A DNA stretch of 64,000 bases from Heliocidaris tuberculata (GCA_025618425.1 CM046835.1:21041393-21105392), one strand, 5' to 3'; shown: positions 11,232-22,736, counted from the stretch's first letter. The notes: generated by a model from the letters alone, not told the origin. Numbers and translations: made by a program.

Positions 11232-11313
11232 GTTTAACCCACTGCCTATGGTAACTGGGTGGTACCTGTATAAAGCCTTGGGGAAGAAGAGATTTCAGGA
11301 GTTAAAGGGCTAA
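11232..11313 (+). mobile_element. ~79 bp TTAA-type mini-MITE, copy 4, degraded
   Basis: TTTAACCCACTGCCTATGG, GGGTGGTACCTGTATAAAG and GTTAAAGGGCTAA follow the family consensus with several substitutions. Confidence 0.65.
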
Positions 11314-11918
11314 AGTGTACCAATCACCTGAAAAAATAATTTGTGTATAGCTAGAACCTATAAAGTTAACCTCAATAAGCTTTACCTGACCTTCTGTGGG
11401 TTAACGGTTGAAGAGTACGACAAAAATAAAGGAAAACATAAAATACTCTCATGCGGGTCGGCGCAGGCCTTATTTTGTGCGAGCGCGTATGGTTCCGTTG
11501 ATATAGAGTTGATATTTAAATCTCATACTTTGAATATTGTAGGGCAACATGGAACCCCTAACATACAGAGCAAAATATTTGTTTGCGATTTGTACCCTTT
11601 AAGTATAGTACAGAAGATTTAACAGTTAGAAAAGATATTCTTCAGTAACTCTGCTTTGAAGTAGGGAGGATATTTAAAAAAATTATCTCTATAAGAAGCA
11701 AATGTACTCTCAACAAAAATTATATACTCTCAGTGGAAAAATCAAAAAGTTGAAATTCACAACTGGTTGTATAAAGTTGATATCATAGAACAAAGTTCCT
11801 ATGACCAGACCAGGAACAATGAAAACAAGCGTGAAGATGTTTATCTCATTTATGTTGCAGCACTAGGTGGTTTAGCATCTGAATTGGCCTCAATGAAGAA
11901 ATAATGAATTCAAAATCA
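11314..11918. other. Non-coding stretch with a small CpG-rich patch
   Basis: Between 11445 and 11505 several CG dinucleotides cluster (GCGGGTCGGCGCAGG ... GCGAGCGCG). The 93-codon frame spanning it (11341-11622) has no recognisable domain. The rest is AT-rich. Confidence 0.4.
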
Positions 11919-11941
11919 TTGGCATAGCCAGACTTGTTGAA

Positions 11942-11983
<42 letters not shown>

Positions 11984-12308
11984 AAACAGTGGTGTATCTG
12001 CACCTTGGTTTGAGGATGGAGGGGGGGTTATCGTCTGAACCAAAGATGATCCTGAAAATATTGTTTTCAGGTCCTAAACTGTGTCGGAAGGGCTTGGGTG
12101 GGAGTTTAGGGTGTTTGATGTTCTACTTCACAGTAATGTTTTGTGAGGTCACACTGCAACCGAGTTATCCTTAATTTTTGAGGTTTTAAAAGCAATTTGG
12201 TAAAAATTTCCTTTGAAATGAGTGAAACAATCAATTATTATTGCCCCATTTTTTTCAGCAGATGAACAGCAGGGTCTCTGGCTCCCTTGAGCCTCCTGGC
12301 TACGCCAT
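11919..12308. repeat. Interspersed repeat bounded by GGCRTAGCCAG, with a 40-base G run
   Basis: The left boundary TTGGCATAGCCAGAC and right boundary CTGGCTACGCCATG are reverse complements over about 12 bp. Just inside the left end lies an uninterrupted run of 40 G (11943-11982). G-rich patches recur at 12017-12027. The layout suggests a short TIR element of a type common in marine invertebrates, with an expanded G homopolymer. Homopolymer length is unreliable in assemblies. Confidence 0.5.
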
Positions 12309-12830
12309 GTTCAGGATTAATGTCACAAATTTGGAAAAAGAGGAGAATCCTTAAGATTCTGAAAAATTCCTAATTTCTGCTTGATTACTGTTGTTGGTTG
12401 TGAAGTTATAATATTACAAAAAAAAGATAATCACAGACAATAAGCTAAAAATACTACATGGAAATCAATTCCAAACTTCAATATACCAGAATATCTCTCC
12501 CTTTTCAAAATCTCCTTTTTAATCAGGTTGAGAGATGGACAAAAAAAAAGAATATATAGATTAATGAACATGGGCACTGGTATCAAAGGAGATCAGTTGA
12601 TTAAGGAATGATTATTCGCTGGCTAAAGTATCATATATACCTTCATACAACCCTAAGGCTACAATGATTAGCCTACATATGTCTCAAAACAAGGCTTCCC
12701 CAAATCAAGAATCTTCTCTACATTTTTTTCACCCAAAGGCAACAGGATATATCTTGAGAGTGACATATGAGGAAACACAACATATTTTTTAAGGCAAAAC
12801 CTGAGAGAGAGTAGCTAGTTAAGTATTGTC
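12309..12830. other. AT-rich non-coding stretch
   Basis: Nothing specific is recognised. Confidence 0.45.
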
Positions 12831-12945
12831 TTAACCCTTTCAGTGTCATGGGCGATTTACATCACCAATAGTTTGAATATTATATCCGACACATTTGGAC
12901 TGACACAAGCTTGCCTTTTTTCCTTGAAGCTCATAACAGATCCAA
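12831..12945 (+). mobile_element. TTAA-type element end, second TTAACCCTTTCAG family
   Basis: It starts TTAACCCTTTCAGTGTCATG. The next ~110 bp aligns with 19609-19720 (TTAACCATTTCAGTATCA, then ATCAYCMAWAGTTT and TATATC.GA). The first 13 bases equal the left end of the 415 bp family but the interiors differ. No matching right terminus was found, so the copy is broken or the family is longer. Confidence 0.45.
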
Positions 12946-13195
12946 GAATTGCGAAGTTTATATAAAATGCTCTTTACATCAATGTGAAAAATAAAGAAAA
13001 GTAATCAGGTACACAAAAAGAACGCATGTGTATGCTTAAAGGCATTGATTAACTTTGCCTAGGATTGAAAAAAAAAAATATCACTGTTCCAGCTAATGCT
13101 GTAATCATAATTGCAAACCTTTAGCTCAGACAGGAATCGCCTGAGTTTTATAAGCTGATCGGTCGTTTATATATCAAGATATTTACGATTGAACA

Positions 13196-13385
13196 TTGAT
13201 GTCGGGATAGAGTACCACTTAACCCTAAAGAACTCTTACGGTTGGCATACCTCGCTCTATCACAGAATACCGTACGGGCTGGAAACCCGCTCTGAAATTG
13301 CCAAGCGCTGGTGCTTGGTTTTGTGACTGCAGCGCAGCGAAGAAGCCGAGCGACTTGCGCTAGCGATTGATCGCGATTTTTTCTT
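13196..13385. promoter_or_regulatory. CpG-rich non-repetitive island
   Basis: There is a marked cluster of CG dinucleotides (ACCGTACGGGCTGG, AAGCGCTGG, GCAGCGCAGCGAAG, GCGCTAGCGATTGATCGCG). It contains GATTGATCG and short palindromes. No ORF. It is a candidate regulatory element or an old CpG-rich repeat. The call rests on composition only. Confidence 0.25.
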
Positions 13386-13509
13386 TTTTAGGATAGTAAA
13401 CGGGTTCCATTTTCTCTCATACTTTCACATATCCTTAATTATATATGTAGTTAGAGGACGGCACACAATTCACTGGCATTTGAGCTGATTTTACAATTTT
13501 TCATAAAGT

Positions 13510-13683
13510 TAATCAATCACTTTAAAAGCAACCAAGGGACCGATAGCTTTAAGTCTTCTCCGAGGGACTGAGTAATCAGGATTAATAGCTTACCAAAGGG
13601 CACCAGCACATTCATTTGGTTTTGAACCCGGGTCTTCCCAGTTACAAAACCACTACTTTACCACTGTGCCATCTGTTTGTGAT
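13510..13683 (-). mobile_element. tRNA-derived SINE, reverse orientation
   Basis: Read on the minus strand, GATGGCACAGTGGTAAAGTA resembles the A-box region of a tRNA. It is followed by a B-box CCGGGTTCAAAACC at the expected distance and then an unrelated body (GGTGCCCTTTGGTAAG, CAGTCCCTCGGAGAAGACTT, CGGTCCCTTGGTTGCTTTT). This layout matches tRNA-SINEs I associate with sea urchin genomes. The 3' tail is not clear. Confidence 0.75.
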
Positions 13684-14594
13684 ACATAATTTGGTGGCAC
13701 ACAGTCACAGTAAGGGCTAATTAGCTACTATTCAATGGACAACACAACATCCAAGAAAAACAAACACCAAGATACATATTTGTCTGAGTGCATTTAGCCG
13801 TCATGGATTGTGACATTAAAAATCAGGAACAAATGGTTTGTAACAAGATAAACAATGAAAAAGGTGCACTATAGTTGGAAGTTTGTCTCATGAAATTCCA
13901 TTTGTAAACTTGTTGGCTCGATAAAGGTTAAATCATGCATTTCAGAAACAGGGTTGTATTACTACATCCTTCATACTAAATGTTAAACCAACATTTTAAA
14001 GGACCGAGGAGTGGCCGTGTTGTCAAAATGCTACATCACTATTTACATTGCTGGATATAATATATAAATGTTTCATCACGAATATTTAAAGTGTCAAATC
14101 TACCATTTGAAAATTCTGTGACTCCTCAGCCCCTTTTTACATGTTGATTTAACTCTTCAGTTTTAGAGTGTATAATAAACAAAGCAAAACAAATGAGGTG
14201 AATATTTTTTTATTACACCAAAATGATAATCATTTTATTTTTTACTATAAACATGCATTAACGTGGGCTAAATTAACAACAACTCTTAGCTATAATCACA
14301 TAAAAATGGCTTCTATACAAAATATTCACCTAATGAACATACAAAAATATTATTTTTGGCAACACTAATCTACTTCAATTAAAACTTGATTAAAAAAAAA
14401 AATAGCTGCTTACGTCAGCATGAGGATTCAAAAAGATTATTGGTATCAAAGGATGCAGGCATGTAGGATTCATAAACTCTATGCTATTCCTAGCAAATGC
14501 TTAATACAAAAAATATCTAGACGGTCTTGGAATTCAATTGCATATTTCCAATAGTAAGCATTCCTAAATCCTTTAATCCTTACATCATCAATTC
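13684..14594. other. AT-rich non-coding stretch
   Basis: No element is recognised before the LINE fragment. The upstream part of the LINE may extend into 14540-14594 but is too decayed to call. Confidence 0.4.
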
Positions 14595-15050
14595 ATGTGG
14601 GAAAATAACTTTTGGGGTAAATTTCTAATAAATATTAGAGACATTAATACTTCATACTTTATTCTTTTAAAATGCCCCCTCCAACTACCCCGCCCAAGGA
14701 CAGAATACAAAAGAAATTCTTTTGCACATTATGTTGGAGCCAGTTTGTTTAATGCACTCCCTGGTAATGCTAAGGCATGTACATTCCTTTATAAGTTCAC
14801 AAAAACTATGCAAAGCTTTAAATCTTGACTCAATGGAACATTGCTATTCAAATATGTACATTTTACAATACCATTAATTCACTCTCCATTTTTGTTGTCG
14901 ATGTAATTCACCATGGTACCTTACTATTATGTACTTTGTATTTTCATGTAGAATGATTTGTTAAACTGCAGGGAACCTTTGGAAAGCAGCTTTGCATAAC
15001 TGAACAGGCCAACCCTGCAGGATAAAATAAAGAAGACAAAAAATATATAA
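14595..15050 (+). pseudogene. LINE retrotransposon 3' end with C-terminal reverse-transcriptase ORF remnant
   Basis: The frame ending at 14828 encodes PRPRTEYKRNSFAHYVGASL followed by FNALPGN and a short basic tail. This is the pattern RTE..KNSF.Y.GA.L.N.LP found at the extreme C-terminus of CR1/L2/Jockey-type LINE ORF2 proteins. A ~200 bp 3' UTR follows, with an imperfect stem (CTGCAGGG ... CCCTGCAGG) and AATAAAG near 15028. All catalytic RT domains are missing, so this is a 5'-truncated dead copy. The clade is inferred from the C-terminal motif only. Confidence 0.7.
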
Positions 15051-15144
15051 CTTTGTCTCACATGTTGTAGAGCTTATCAGCTTTGAGAGAATTTAGATGC
15101 ACTATACATAACAAAATTCAGAAACATTACATAAATGTAAACAA

Positions 15145-15147
<3 letters not shown>

Positions 15148-15197
<50 letters not shown>
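15148..15197. repeat. (CT)25 microsatellite
   Basis: An uninterrupted CT dinucleotide run of about 50 bp. Confidence 0.97.
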
Positions 15198-15200
<3 letters not shown>

Positions 15201-15829
15201 CCTCCTGTGCAACTTGTCATGGAATGAGTTGAAAGTGGTGGTTTGTTCTGGTATTACCATTCAAACAGAATTCAGAATTTTTTTCAAAGAATGTTTCGAA
15301 CTACATATAAATGATACAGTTCCATAAATGATTATGTCAGGAAAGGTACTAGTACTATTTAAATGAAGATAGCATCCAGACAGGACTGAACTACACTTGA
15401 AATATCTATATTGATGGGTATGCCACAAATTTCTTATATTGTGAATTATATATATTATAAGAAGAAAAAGATATTTAAATGTAATGAGAACTATATACTT
15501 GTACGGCCGTATGAAGAATGCTAAAATCACAGATATCATAAGTAGAAGGAATTCCAGTCGATGTCACCACCCACATAATCTGGTTTCCCATAACCTGTAT
15601 ACATTTTCAAAATTCGAATATTACTTTAAATTGACCCAATGCCACATTCCCCCATCCATCCACCCGCCCATACACCCACTCACCCACCCAACCATTGACT
15701 TAAAATATCCCTGCCTGTGGTATGAGATGATGAATACTAAAGAAAAGGCAAGCAATTTCTTGAGAACTCCAAGGCTAGGCGACATATTTTCCTGAACAAT
15801 AGGCAGAGGCATCCTGGCCTCACGCAATC
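15198..15829. other. Non-coding stretch with a degenerate CCAYCCAC-type run
   Basis: At 15645-15695 C-rich words (CCATCCATCCACCCGCCC, ACCCACTCACCCACCC) form a short imperfect satellite. The ORFs across it are low-complexity. Confidence 0.5.
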
Positions 15830-16070
15830 ACAAAAGCTCCTGACAAGATGAAAAACAGCATCACGATACTCTATCGCTGACCTTTCGAGGGCGACCTCCA
15901 GCCCACAATGGGTGTACTTATCAAACATGGATAATATTCAAACAGAGGGTTTTTCGAGCAGATATCGAGGGCATGGGGTACATGACGGATTGAAAGACCG
16001 ACGGCTTTTTGAAAGCGTGGGGATGGAGTGAGTGATTTTCCCATCCATTTATGCAAGGACTCATCTAGTC
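15830..16070. promoter_or_regulatory. CpG-richer unique island
   Basis: Composition is balanced with scattered CGs (CTATCGCTGACC, TCGAGGGCGACC, GACCGACGGC). It is non-repetitive within the window. A candidate conserved or regulatory segment by composition alone. Confidence 0.2.
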
Positions 16071-16207
16071 ACAATCATTTTGAAATTATTACCAAGGCAA
16101 TTGAGCAGACAATGAAGGATATAATGGTATACATTTGCATTAGTATGGAACTGCTACTCTCATCCAACAGAGGAGACATTCTCATCAAAGTTCAATATCG
16201 TCGCACG

Positions 16208-16265
16208 AGAGCCAGAAGGACATTAACTCATGTACTGTAACACAGAGTTAATGCCCTTCTGGCTC
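16208..16265. mobile_element. Foldback hairpin element, copy B
   Basis: GAGCCAGAAGGACATTAACT pairs almost perfectly with AGTTAATGCCCTTCTGGCTC across a ~17 nt loop. This is the cleanest core of the foldback family. Confidence 0.8.
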
Positions 16266-17210
16266 CAAGGAGTCAATATATTTCCTGCCTACGTTATCCA
16301 GTTTTGTTGTTCTCAACTTCCTCTTGGCAAAGAATTGGCCATAATCCTTCCATATTCACGAAAGGAACATATATCTATGCACAATCGAGGAAACAGTATA
16401 AAAAAGGAGTGTCAATACTATTTTAAGAAAGTGGGGTTAATTTGAGATCAGATCAAATCTAAGTAGGATATAATGTTCATGGGTTTTACTAATTTTATAA
16501 ATAGAAAGAAATGTGGGATTGAGCTAATCTTAAGTATCAGATATATAGCTTGACTATTGTGATGACAGGAGCTAAAATAACAAAGGTGTTATAGTACTCT
16601 TACATGTGATATGGAGAGAGTAAAACTAATTGTTTACCTGTATCATAAGAATGTGGGATGATACACAACATATAAACAAAAAGGTAAATCTAGACCCTGG
16701 TTCCTTATTTTCACCTCTCTTTTGCTCATTACTCCACTTACTAAGAAAACAGCTAATTGCTGTCTTGTATATTCTGTGCAATCCACTGTGTTGATTATGA
16801 TAAATATTTTGTTGTCATTACTATGATTATCATTAATGATTCGATGCCACTTGTGCCTGGGATGGGAAACATGAACTATGACCCTCAGGTTTCTCCTCTT
16901 GGTATGACTGATTGGATTATGCAGGTGCACCACTACACCGGGGGTTACCCCCTACTCTTTACAAGGTATGCAGAGAGATTTTACATGCACAGTGCGTGAT
17001 TCTCCTAAACACCGGATTTCCATTTAACATCCTATCCAAGGGACAGTTTTTCTTATTGTTTCACAGGCTGCATCTATGAAACAAAAGGGGAGATGTACAA
17101 TTACACAAGCTTCAGCCATCTGTCTTGGCTGAATTTGAACCCCGATTATTTTGTTCATCGGGCAGACGATCTGGTTACATGTCGTTTTTCTTAAGGTCCA
17201 TTACTCCCAC
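16266..17210. other. AT-rich non-coding stretch
   Basis: No repeat family is recognised. A reverse-strand GGTTCAAATTC at about 17140 resembles a B-box, but the rest of the tRNA shape is absent. Confidence 0.45.
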
Positions 17211-17470
17211 GGTTCGTAATTCCGAAAATGGAAAAAAGGATTCATGATTCCAAAAATGAACTAGGGTTCTTAATTCCGAAAATGAAATAGGGTTCCAACA
17301 AAGTATGTAGGGTTCTATTGCATTTTCGGAATTACGAACCCTTTTTCATTTTTGGAATGACCAACCCTATTTTATTTTCAGAATAACTTATTTCATTTTC
17401 AGAATTATAAACCCCCTGCCACAGAAAATTTGTGTGTCAGAATTACAAACCTTCAGAAAAAACCGAAAAT
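17211..17470. repeat. Array of alternating-orientation ~20-30 bp 'TTCGTAATTCCGAAAATG' units
   Basis: GGTTCGTAATTCCGAAAATG recurs degenerately as GGATTCATGATTCC, GGGTTCTTAATTCCGAAAATG and, inverted, CATTTTCGGAATTACGAACC, then GAATGACC and CAGAATAACTT. The first half reads forward and the second half reverse, so the block is itself roughly palindromic about position 17315. A run of 14 C follows at 17485-17498. Confidence 0.75.
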
Positions 17471-17741
17471 TCAGAAAAAGAGTACCCCCCCCCCCCCCTC
17501 CACAATATACTTACTTAGCCAACTCGCCTCTTTTTGGCGGCCAACAGTTGAATTTAGCAACTCAAGCAATTATATGAACCCAGATATAAGTTCAACAAGA
17601 ACTCTGAAATAATTATATTCATGCCTTTTGACAAATCATTCAAAATAAGTATCTTGTATTGTATGATATCTGTATTGTATAGACAAAGAAACTTACGGAG
17701 CTGATGCTGAGCAGAAAAGTCTTTCATGACGCAAACAGAGA

Positions 17742-18006
17742 TCAAATGTAATTTGATTCAGCGCCGTCTGATATCCTTTCTCTTGTATTCTTCAGAGCTG
17801 CAACCATCTTTATTCTGACGTCATTCTCTACCTTCTTCTTGTAAGCTACCATCAACTTCAAATAAATCTGTGTCATTTCTTGTCCCTTTAGAAAACACTT
17901 GAGAAATTGAATTTGTTTGTCTATAGCAACATGTTTAAAGGGAATATTCTGCAGTTGGAGTAAATTGTTTTTGAGATAATCGCCCACAAGTTTATTCTGA
18001 ATTATT
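17742..18006 (-). CDS. Candidate 3'-terminal exon, helical unrecognised protein
   Basis: On the minus strand a T-rich tract ending TTGGTTGTACAG precedes about 87 open codons that end in TGA. The inferred peptide is rich in Lys, Leu, Gln and Val in amphipathic order, e.g. KGQEMTQIYLKLMVAYKKK, as in an all-helical domain. The entry phase would be 2. I recognise no family. The plus strand of the same stretch also carries acceptor- and donor-like signals (TATTCTTCAG near 17790, GTAAGC near 17838), so the call is uncertain and the frame may be chance. Confidence 0.25.
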
Positions 18007-18469
18007 CTGTACAACCAAATGAATAAAAAAAAGACTTCCCTATGTATGGTCCAAGAGCAACTGCTTTTATTTTTTATTGTTTGTTGATGGTTTTTCTTTG
18101 TTTGTTTGTTTGGGGCTGTTGACTTTAATCTAATACATTCAAAGCAGCCCTAACATATGCACATATGGAAATAGCAGTGAAAATCATTGTTCTCAAGCAG
18201 ATTTCAAAGCATTTAAAGGGCTCACTTATTACAGCATAAGTGTACTTTTGCAGTACACTATTATTGTTTAAGTGACCCTTGTAAAAACAGAATAAAGCGG
18301 AAAGTGCTTGTTATTGCAAATATGGGATTCTATAAGTACATAATTTCTCTATTTTGTCAAGAACCATTAAACATTTAAAAGTAGCTTCATATAGTTACAA
18401 GCGTTGCTGCATATGGAAGTCTATTGCATGATTAAATCAAGGAAATGCTTAAGTGACGTTGGAGGGCAT

Positions 18470-18599
18470 TTCATCAAGTGTCTTGTCAGTGATTTTTACT
18501 GACAAATTTGTTCTCAGCCAATCAGATGCAAGGATTTCAGTAGCTTATAACAGTTATTGCAACTTGTCATTGATGACAAGTTTATGAAACAGGGGCCCA
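18470..18599 (-). mobile_element. MITE with hairpin ends ('GGGCCC-TGTTTCATAAA' family), copy 1
   Basis: The right end is AACTTGTCATTGATGACAAG followed by TTTATGAAACAGGGGCCC. The left end is TTGTCAGTGATTTTTACTGACAA. Each end is its own short palindrome. The middle reads CTTGCATCTGATTGGCTGAG on the minus strand. The copy at 63123-63273 has the same order. Confidence 0.7.
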
Positions 18600-18615
18600 G
18601 TTCATTTGATATTGT

Positions 18616-18689
18616 GTTAACCTATGGGAGCTGGGAGGTCCCTGTATTAAGTCTATGGGAATAAGAGAATTCAGCAGTCAATGGGTTAA
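18616..18689 (+). mobile_element. ~79 bp TTAA-type mini-MITE, copy 5
   Basis: Starts TTAACCTATGGGAGCTGGG (first six bases after TTAACC deleted) and ends TCAGCAGTCAATGGGTTAA with an intact right TTAA terminus. It lies 16 bp from the preceding MITE. Confidence 0.8.
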
Positions 18690-19608
18690 TTGCATTGCCA
18701 TGTATTTTTAAAAATCATTATTCAAAACTTAAATGTGTTAGAAAGATCACAAAGGGATATGGATAGATGAAATCAAATTTAATTTAAAGATGTATAGTGA
18801 AAGGAAAGCTTACATAGTAGATTGGTTGGCCTTCCTACTATTAGGCCTTCTGAAGAGGTAACAGTCTGTATAAAACAGTTGTATTACAAGCAAGGATTTA
18901 GCTTGATCAACATATCAGACCAAGTTCTTCAATGACTAGACAGCATAAAATAACTTAAATCATCTTTGCTTACAATTATATAATCATATTCATTTTCAGC
19001 ATATACCATTTATAATTCACCCCCAAAAATAGAACTCTAAATTGAGATGTCTCGAGAAGCCATTTATTTCTGTGTCTGCCTCTTTCGAAATCTCCATTAG
19101 ATAGCCAAGGACGAATGGAATACATAATTGCATGGCAACACAGATATTCCTTTTTTTCTAATAAAGCATCAAACCAGGCAGGTTGTACTTACAGTCATAA
19201 ATACTTTATGATCATAGACCTCTCCTCTGCTTTTGAGTTTGCAATCGATTATAATTAAAGAACTGAGTCATATAGCTTTAATTTTGCTTCGTGTTCAATT
19301 TCAATTTTAAATTATAAAACAACTTCTCTGACAATAACTCCCGGATATATGCCCCATTTTTCTGTCTAAGGAAGAAAAAACCTTATTCAAAGCAAATTGC
19401 AGCAGATCAAAATCTTTGGGCAGGATTTGCTATCAGTGACACAGACAGGTTTAAAAGGCTGAGCGTTTTTCACCAATCTGTATAATGGGACATTTCAGTG
19501 AAACATTTTCAATTATTTTTGTCATTTCATTACCATTATAATCTGAATACTTGCAGTGAGAAAATGAAACGATCAGTAACATTGTACAACTAGAGCATTC
19601 TCAATTGC
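18690..19608. other. AT-rich non-coding stretch
   Basis: Nothing is recognised. Confidence 0.45.
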
Positions 19609-19720
19609 TTAACCATTTCAGTATCAGAGACACTCTTAATCATCCAAAGTTTTATATCGAACCTGATGTCATTGGACCAGGATAAGCTCTTATTTTCTAT
19701 ATTTAAAAAGATTTAAAAAG
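19609..19720 (+). mobile_element. TTAA-type element end, relative of 12831-12945
   Basis: TTAACCATTTCAGTATCAG followed by diverged but colinear sequence shared with 12831-12945. No right terminus was found. Confidence 0.4.
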
Positions 19721-20779
19721 AACTGTTTTGAACGATACTTTAATGAACCTTTGAATGGAAAAGTATTAATCTCACAACAACAAAACAAAAGAGCATTAAT
19801 CAATTCTCCTCGGTGACTAGCAGGATCTAATACAGTATATCATGAAACCACCTGTAAATTTGACTTCATATCTAGTTGTACCTTTTGAGCATAATGCATT
19901 TCTCCCAACAGCAAATCAAAATGCACAGGCACAGACAGCAATTTACTACCAGAAACTTGGTAATCTCAAAAAGAGCTGTAGAAAAAAATTAAAGTGAGAA
20001 AATTTACTCCCGATGAAATCTTACTTTTAAGAAAAATGTGAATAGAGTTCATTAACTTTAAAGTATTTTAACTCAATGCACCAAGATCTTTTCAAGCGAC
20101 AAACATTCAGTTTGCTAGAACCAAACAGTATGAAACCATTTTAAACCACAGGATTTCTATTTCACACATGCATGCACCGTTTGATAGTCAATGTATCTTT
20201 GACTCCCTACCAGTCAATGGTCAACGAATCAATCCTTTCTACTTACTCCCAACCTTTGATTTAACTCTTCACGATTCTTTCCCTTAATGACAGAACAAAC
20301 ACATTAAGAAATCATGTGATATCTTAGAATATTGAAATCAATAAAGGAGAGAGCAAACAGCCTTTGTAACATAACACTATGCACTTCAACTTTTATGCTG
20401 ATGAAGTCGATGATCAGTGTTTTATATATATATGGGTGTTGTGCTGAAGTTGACAAGAGGCGACAGTATTCTAATATTGTCAACGAATCAAAATCGCTTT
20501 TAAAATCAGAACCTTCATGTAATCTTCTCTGCGGAAAGCTAGATGGGCAACATCCCATTGTTGTATTAAGAGTTACAAGACTTTAAAAAGCGAACAACTG
20601 ACTGACTGGAGAAAAACAATGGCATTTGGGGATTCATGTCAAGAGAGAGACCTGTATCCATTTTCTTTCAGTACAGGGCATTTAGTTAATCGTTTATCAA
20701 TGTACACATAAGGCAGTTACATTTCTTTAAATGTGCATTTTTAATGTGTTTTATCACAAGTTATCTCAGGCTCAGATTT
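19721..20779. other. AT-rich non-coding stretch
   Basis: No element recognised. The 84-codon frames on both strands near 20304-20586 show no domain. Confidence 0.45.
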
Positions 20780-21188
20780 CAACACTTTGACAATTAACCA
20801 CATTTGTGGTTTGGCTCAATAACTTTTGATCCAGAGCTCTAAAAAATATACCAGATGCATGAGTAGAAAGAGCAAAATTTTCTGCACACACTATGTCCAT
20901 TTTTATTGCATGACCATAGTGCGTTTGATGCCAGGAATTTTAAAAACAAGAATAAGCTTTGAGATCCTTAAATTGGCAACGCATTGAGAGGTTTAAAATC
21001 ACTGTTTTTCATCAAAATTGGCAATTTTTTCAACGTATCGATAAAATCACTAACCATGTTTATTGTTCTAAAGGACATTACACCTATTAGAACCATCTAG
21101 CACTAAAAGAAAATATTATTGTTGCCAATTTGAAGAACGAAATGTGATCAATTTAGCCCTTGAATAATTCCTGTCCTGAAAGGATTAA
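20780..21188 (-). mobile_element. TTAA-type MITE, ~415 bp family, reverse copy
   Basis: The right boundary here is CCTGTCCTGAAAGGATTAA, the element's left end reversed with one substitution in CCCTTTC. The other end (CACTTTGACAATTAACCACA) has lost its terminal TTAACCC. Interior words match the reference copy throughout. Confidence 0.8.
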
Positions 21189-22405
21189 CAATGGCACGAA
21201 TGAATGAAAGATGATTTGAATTTCTGTAATAGGTTTAAATTTGAATAAATTTTATAAAGTGCTACTCTCTGAGGCCTACCGCTTATTCCATGAACATTTC
21301 AGGATGATGGCAAAGGGTATTACTAATAAGCAAGATCAAAACTAGCAAATCTACCAAATGTGAAGCTTCCAACAGTAACACAGAACATCCAAATTGCCAT
21401 AATCAGGTATTGCAGCCTTCCATTCGCAGAGAATGCCTAATTGGTTCCGAATTTGGCTGTGCAAGATTTGTAGATGACTGGACATTTTCTCTGATGGAAA
21501 GACATGCAATATCTGGTAATTTGGATTTCATTGTCCAGTGTTATTTACTATCATTTTTTCAGAGGAATGTTTGCTTTCAGAAGCACCGAAAAATAACTTT
21601 AAAACTAGGTCAAGCTTTAAGTGAAGATTTAAGGCAACAATATGCAAGAATGTTCTTTCATGACGAACATGCAATGGTCGGAATCAATTACTTTGGACAT
21701 AAGAATAGTGACAATAAGTCCATTTCAGAGGTAAGCCTTGCTGTCATGTAACCACTCACCATATCCATATAATTTATGAAAGCCAAGATGGCTGAGCAGA
21801 CAGATGAGTTATTTTGAGAGCAGGGACGTAAAATGCCATCTCATGCAAAATTTATGGCAATTCTCGGCAGCAAAGTGCCAATAACCAATTTGAGAAAAAC
21901 CAGGGAACAGCCCCTCTTATAGTAACAAAGAGAAAAATCGTGCATGGTTATTCACTATTTCTTTAATTGGATTGTTGCACTGCCTTTTTTGTGCGTGTGT
22001 GTGTGTGTGTATGAACATTTCCACATCTCCTCATCAATTACATTCTGAGATTTGATGTGATACAAAGGTTCTTATTTTTCAGCACTAGAAACTTGGTACC
22101 AATTTTTTTTCTTCATCATTTTGCTGGCAAAATTGAAATGCCTCATGGGCAAGAAATGTAATATGATAGTGGTGTGATTGAGCAAGTAAAGCAATTCCAT
22201 CTTAATTCATTTATTTAAAAAAATTATACAAATAGAATTGGTGTCTGAGGAGGCACTGTAATGGCCGACTGCCCAGTCAGACAAAGTTAAAGAAACATAG
22301 TGTCCAACGCTACAGCATACAAAGTGAAATGCAAAACCTATGCTTTAAATTGGTGGTTCAGTTTTCACAAGCTGATTTCAGTAGTGAGATTAGAGATGAT
22401 ATTTT
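21189..22405. other. AT-rich non-coding stretch
   Basis: A (GT)n run lies near 21990-22010. The 113-codon open frame at 21410-21751 has no recognisable domain and no clear splice context. Confidence 0.4.
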
Positions 22406-22560
22406 CCTACAAAAATTTAAAGGTGTTAGACTGAGGTAAGTTTCAAAATTGGAGTTGGTTTCTATGAATGTATTTAATAAGTGAAAGTTGAGATGATTTT
22501 TACCAAACACAAATTTTAAAGTGCTGGACTGAGATCTCAACAAAGTGTTGAAATGCAGCC
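22406..22560. repeat. Two-unit diverged tandem duplication, period ~95 bp
   Basis: ACAAAAATTTAAAGGTGTTA then GACTGAG at 22409 recurs as ACAAATTTTAAAGTGCTG then GACTGAG at 22508. An 82-codon minus-strand frame (22358-22606) crosses both units and so is probably not a gene. Confidence 0.55.
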
Positions 22561-22736
22561 ATACAAAATTCCAACACTTTTTGATAGAAATGTTCTTGCT
22601 CAGCACAAGAAATACACAGATGTCTTATTCTATAATATATAAAATGAGTAGCAGCATGCAGGCAGACTATATTCTATGCATATCTGCAGCCAAATAAGAA
22701 AAACAAAAAAACTTTATGCAGAATTCATTACCCTAC

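Noticed and set aside
17100..17185. Possible tRNA gene on the minus strand (GGTTCAAATTC B-box-like word)
   Set aside because: No coherent acceptor stem or D arm; at most a decayed SINE head.
21410..21751. 113-codon plus-strand frame with mixed composition
   Set aside because: Looks more protein-like than most, but no family was recognised and no clear acceptor or donor was found.
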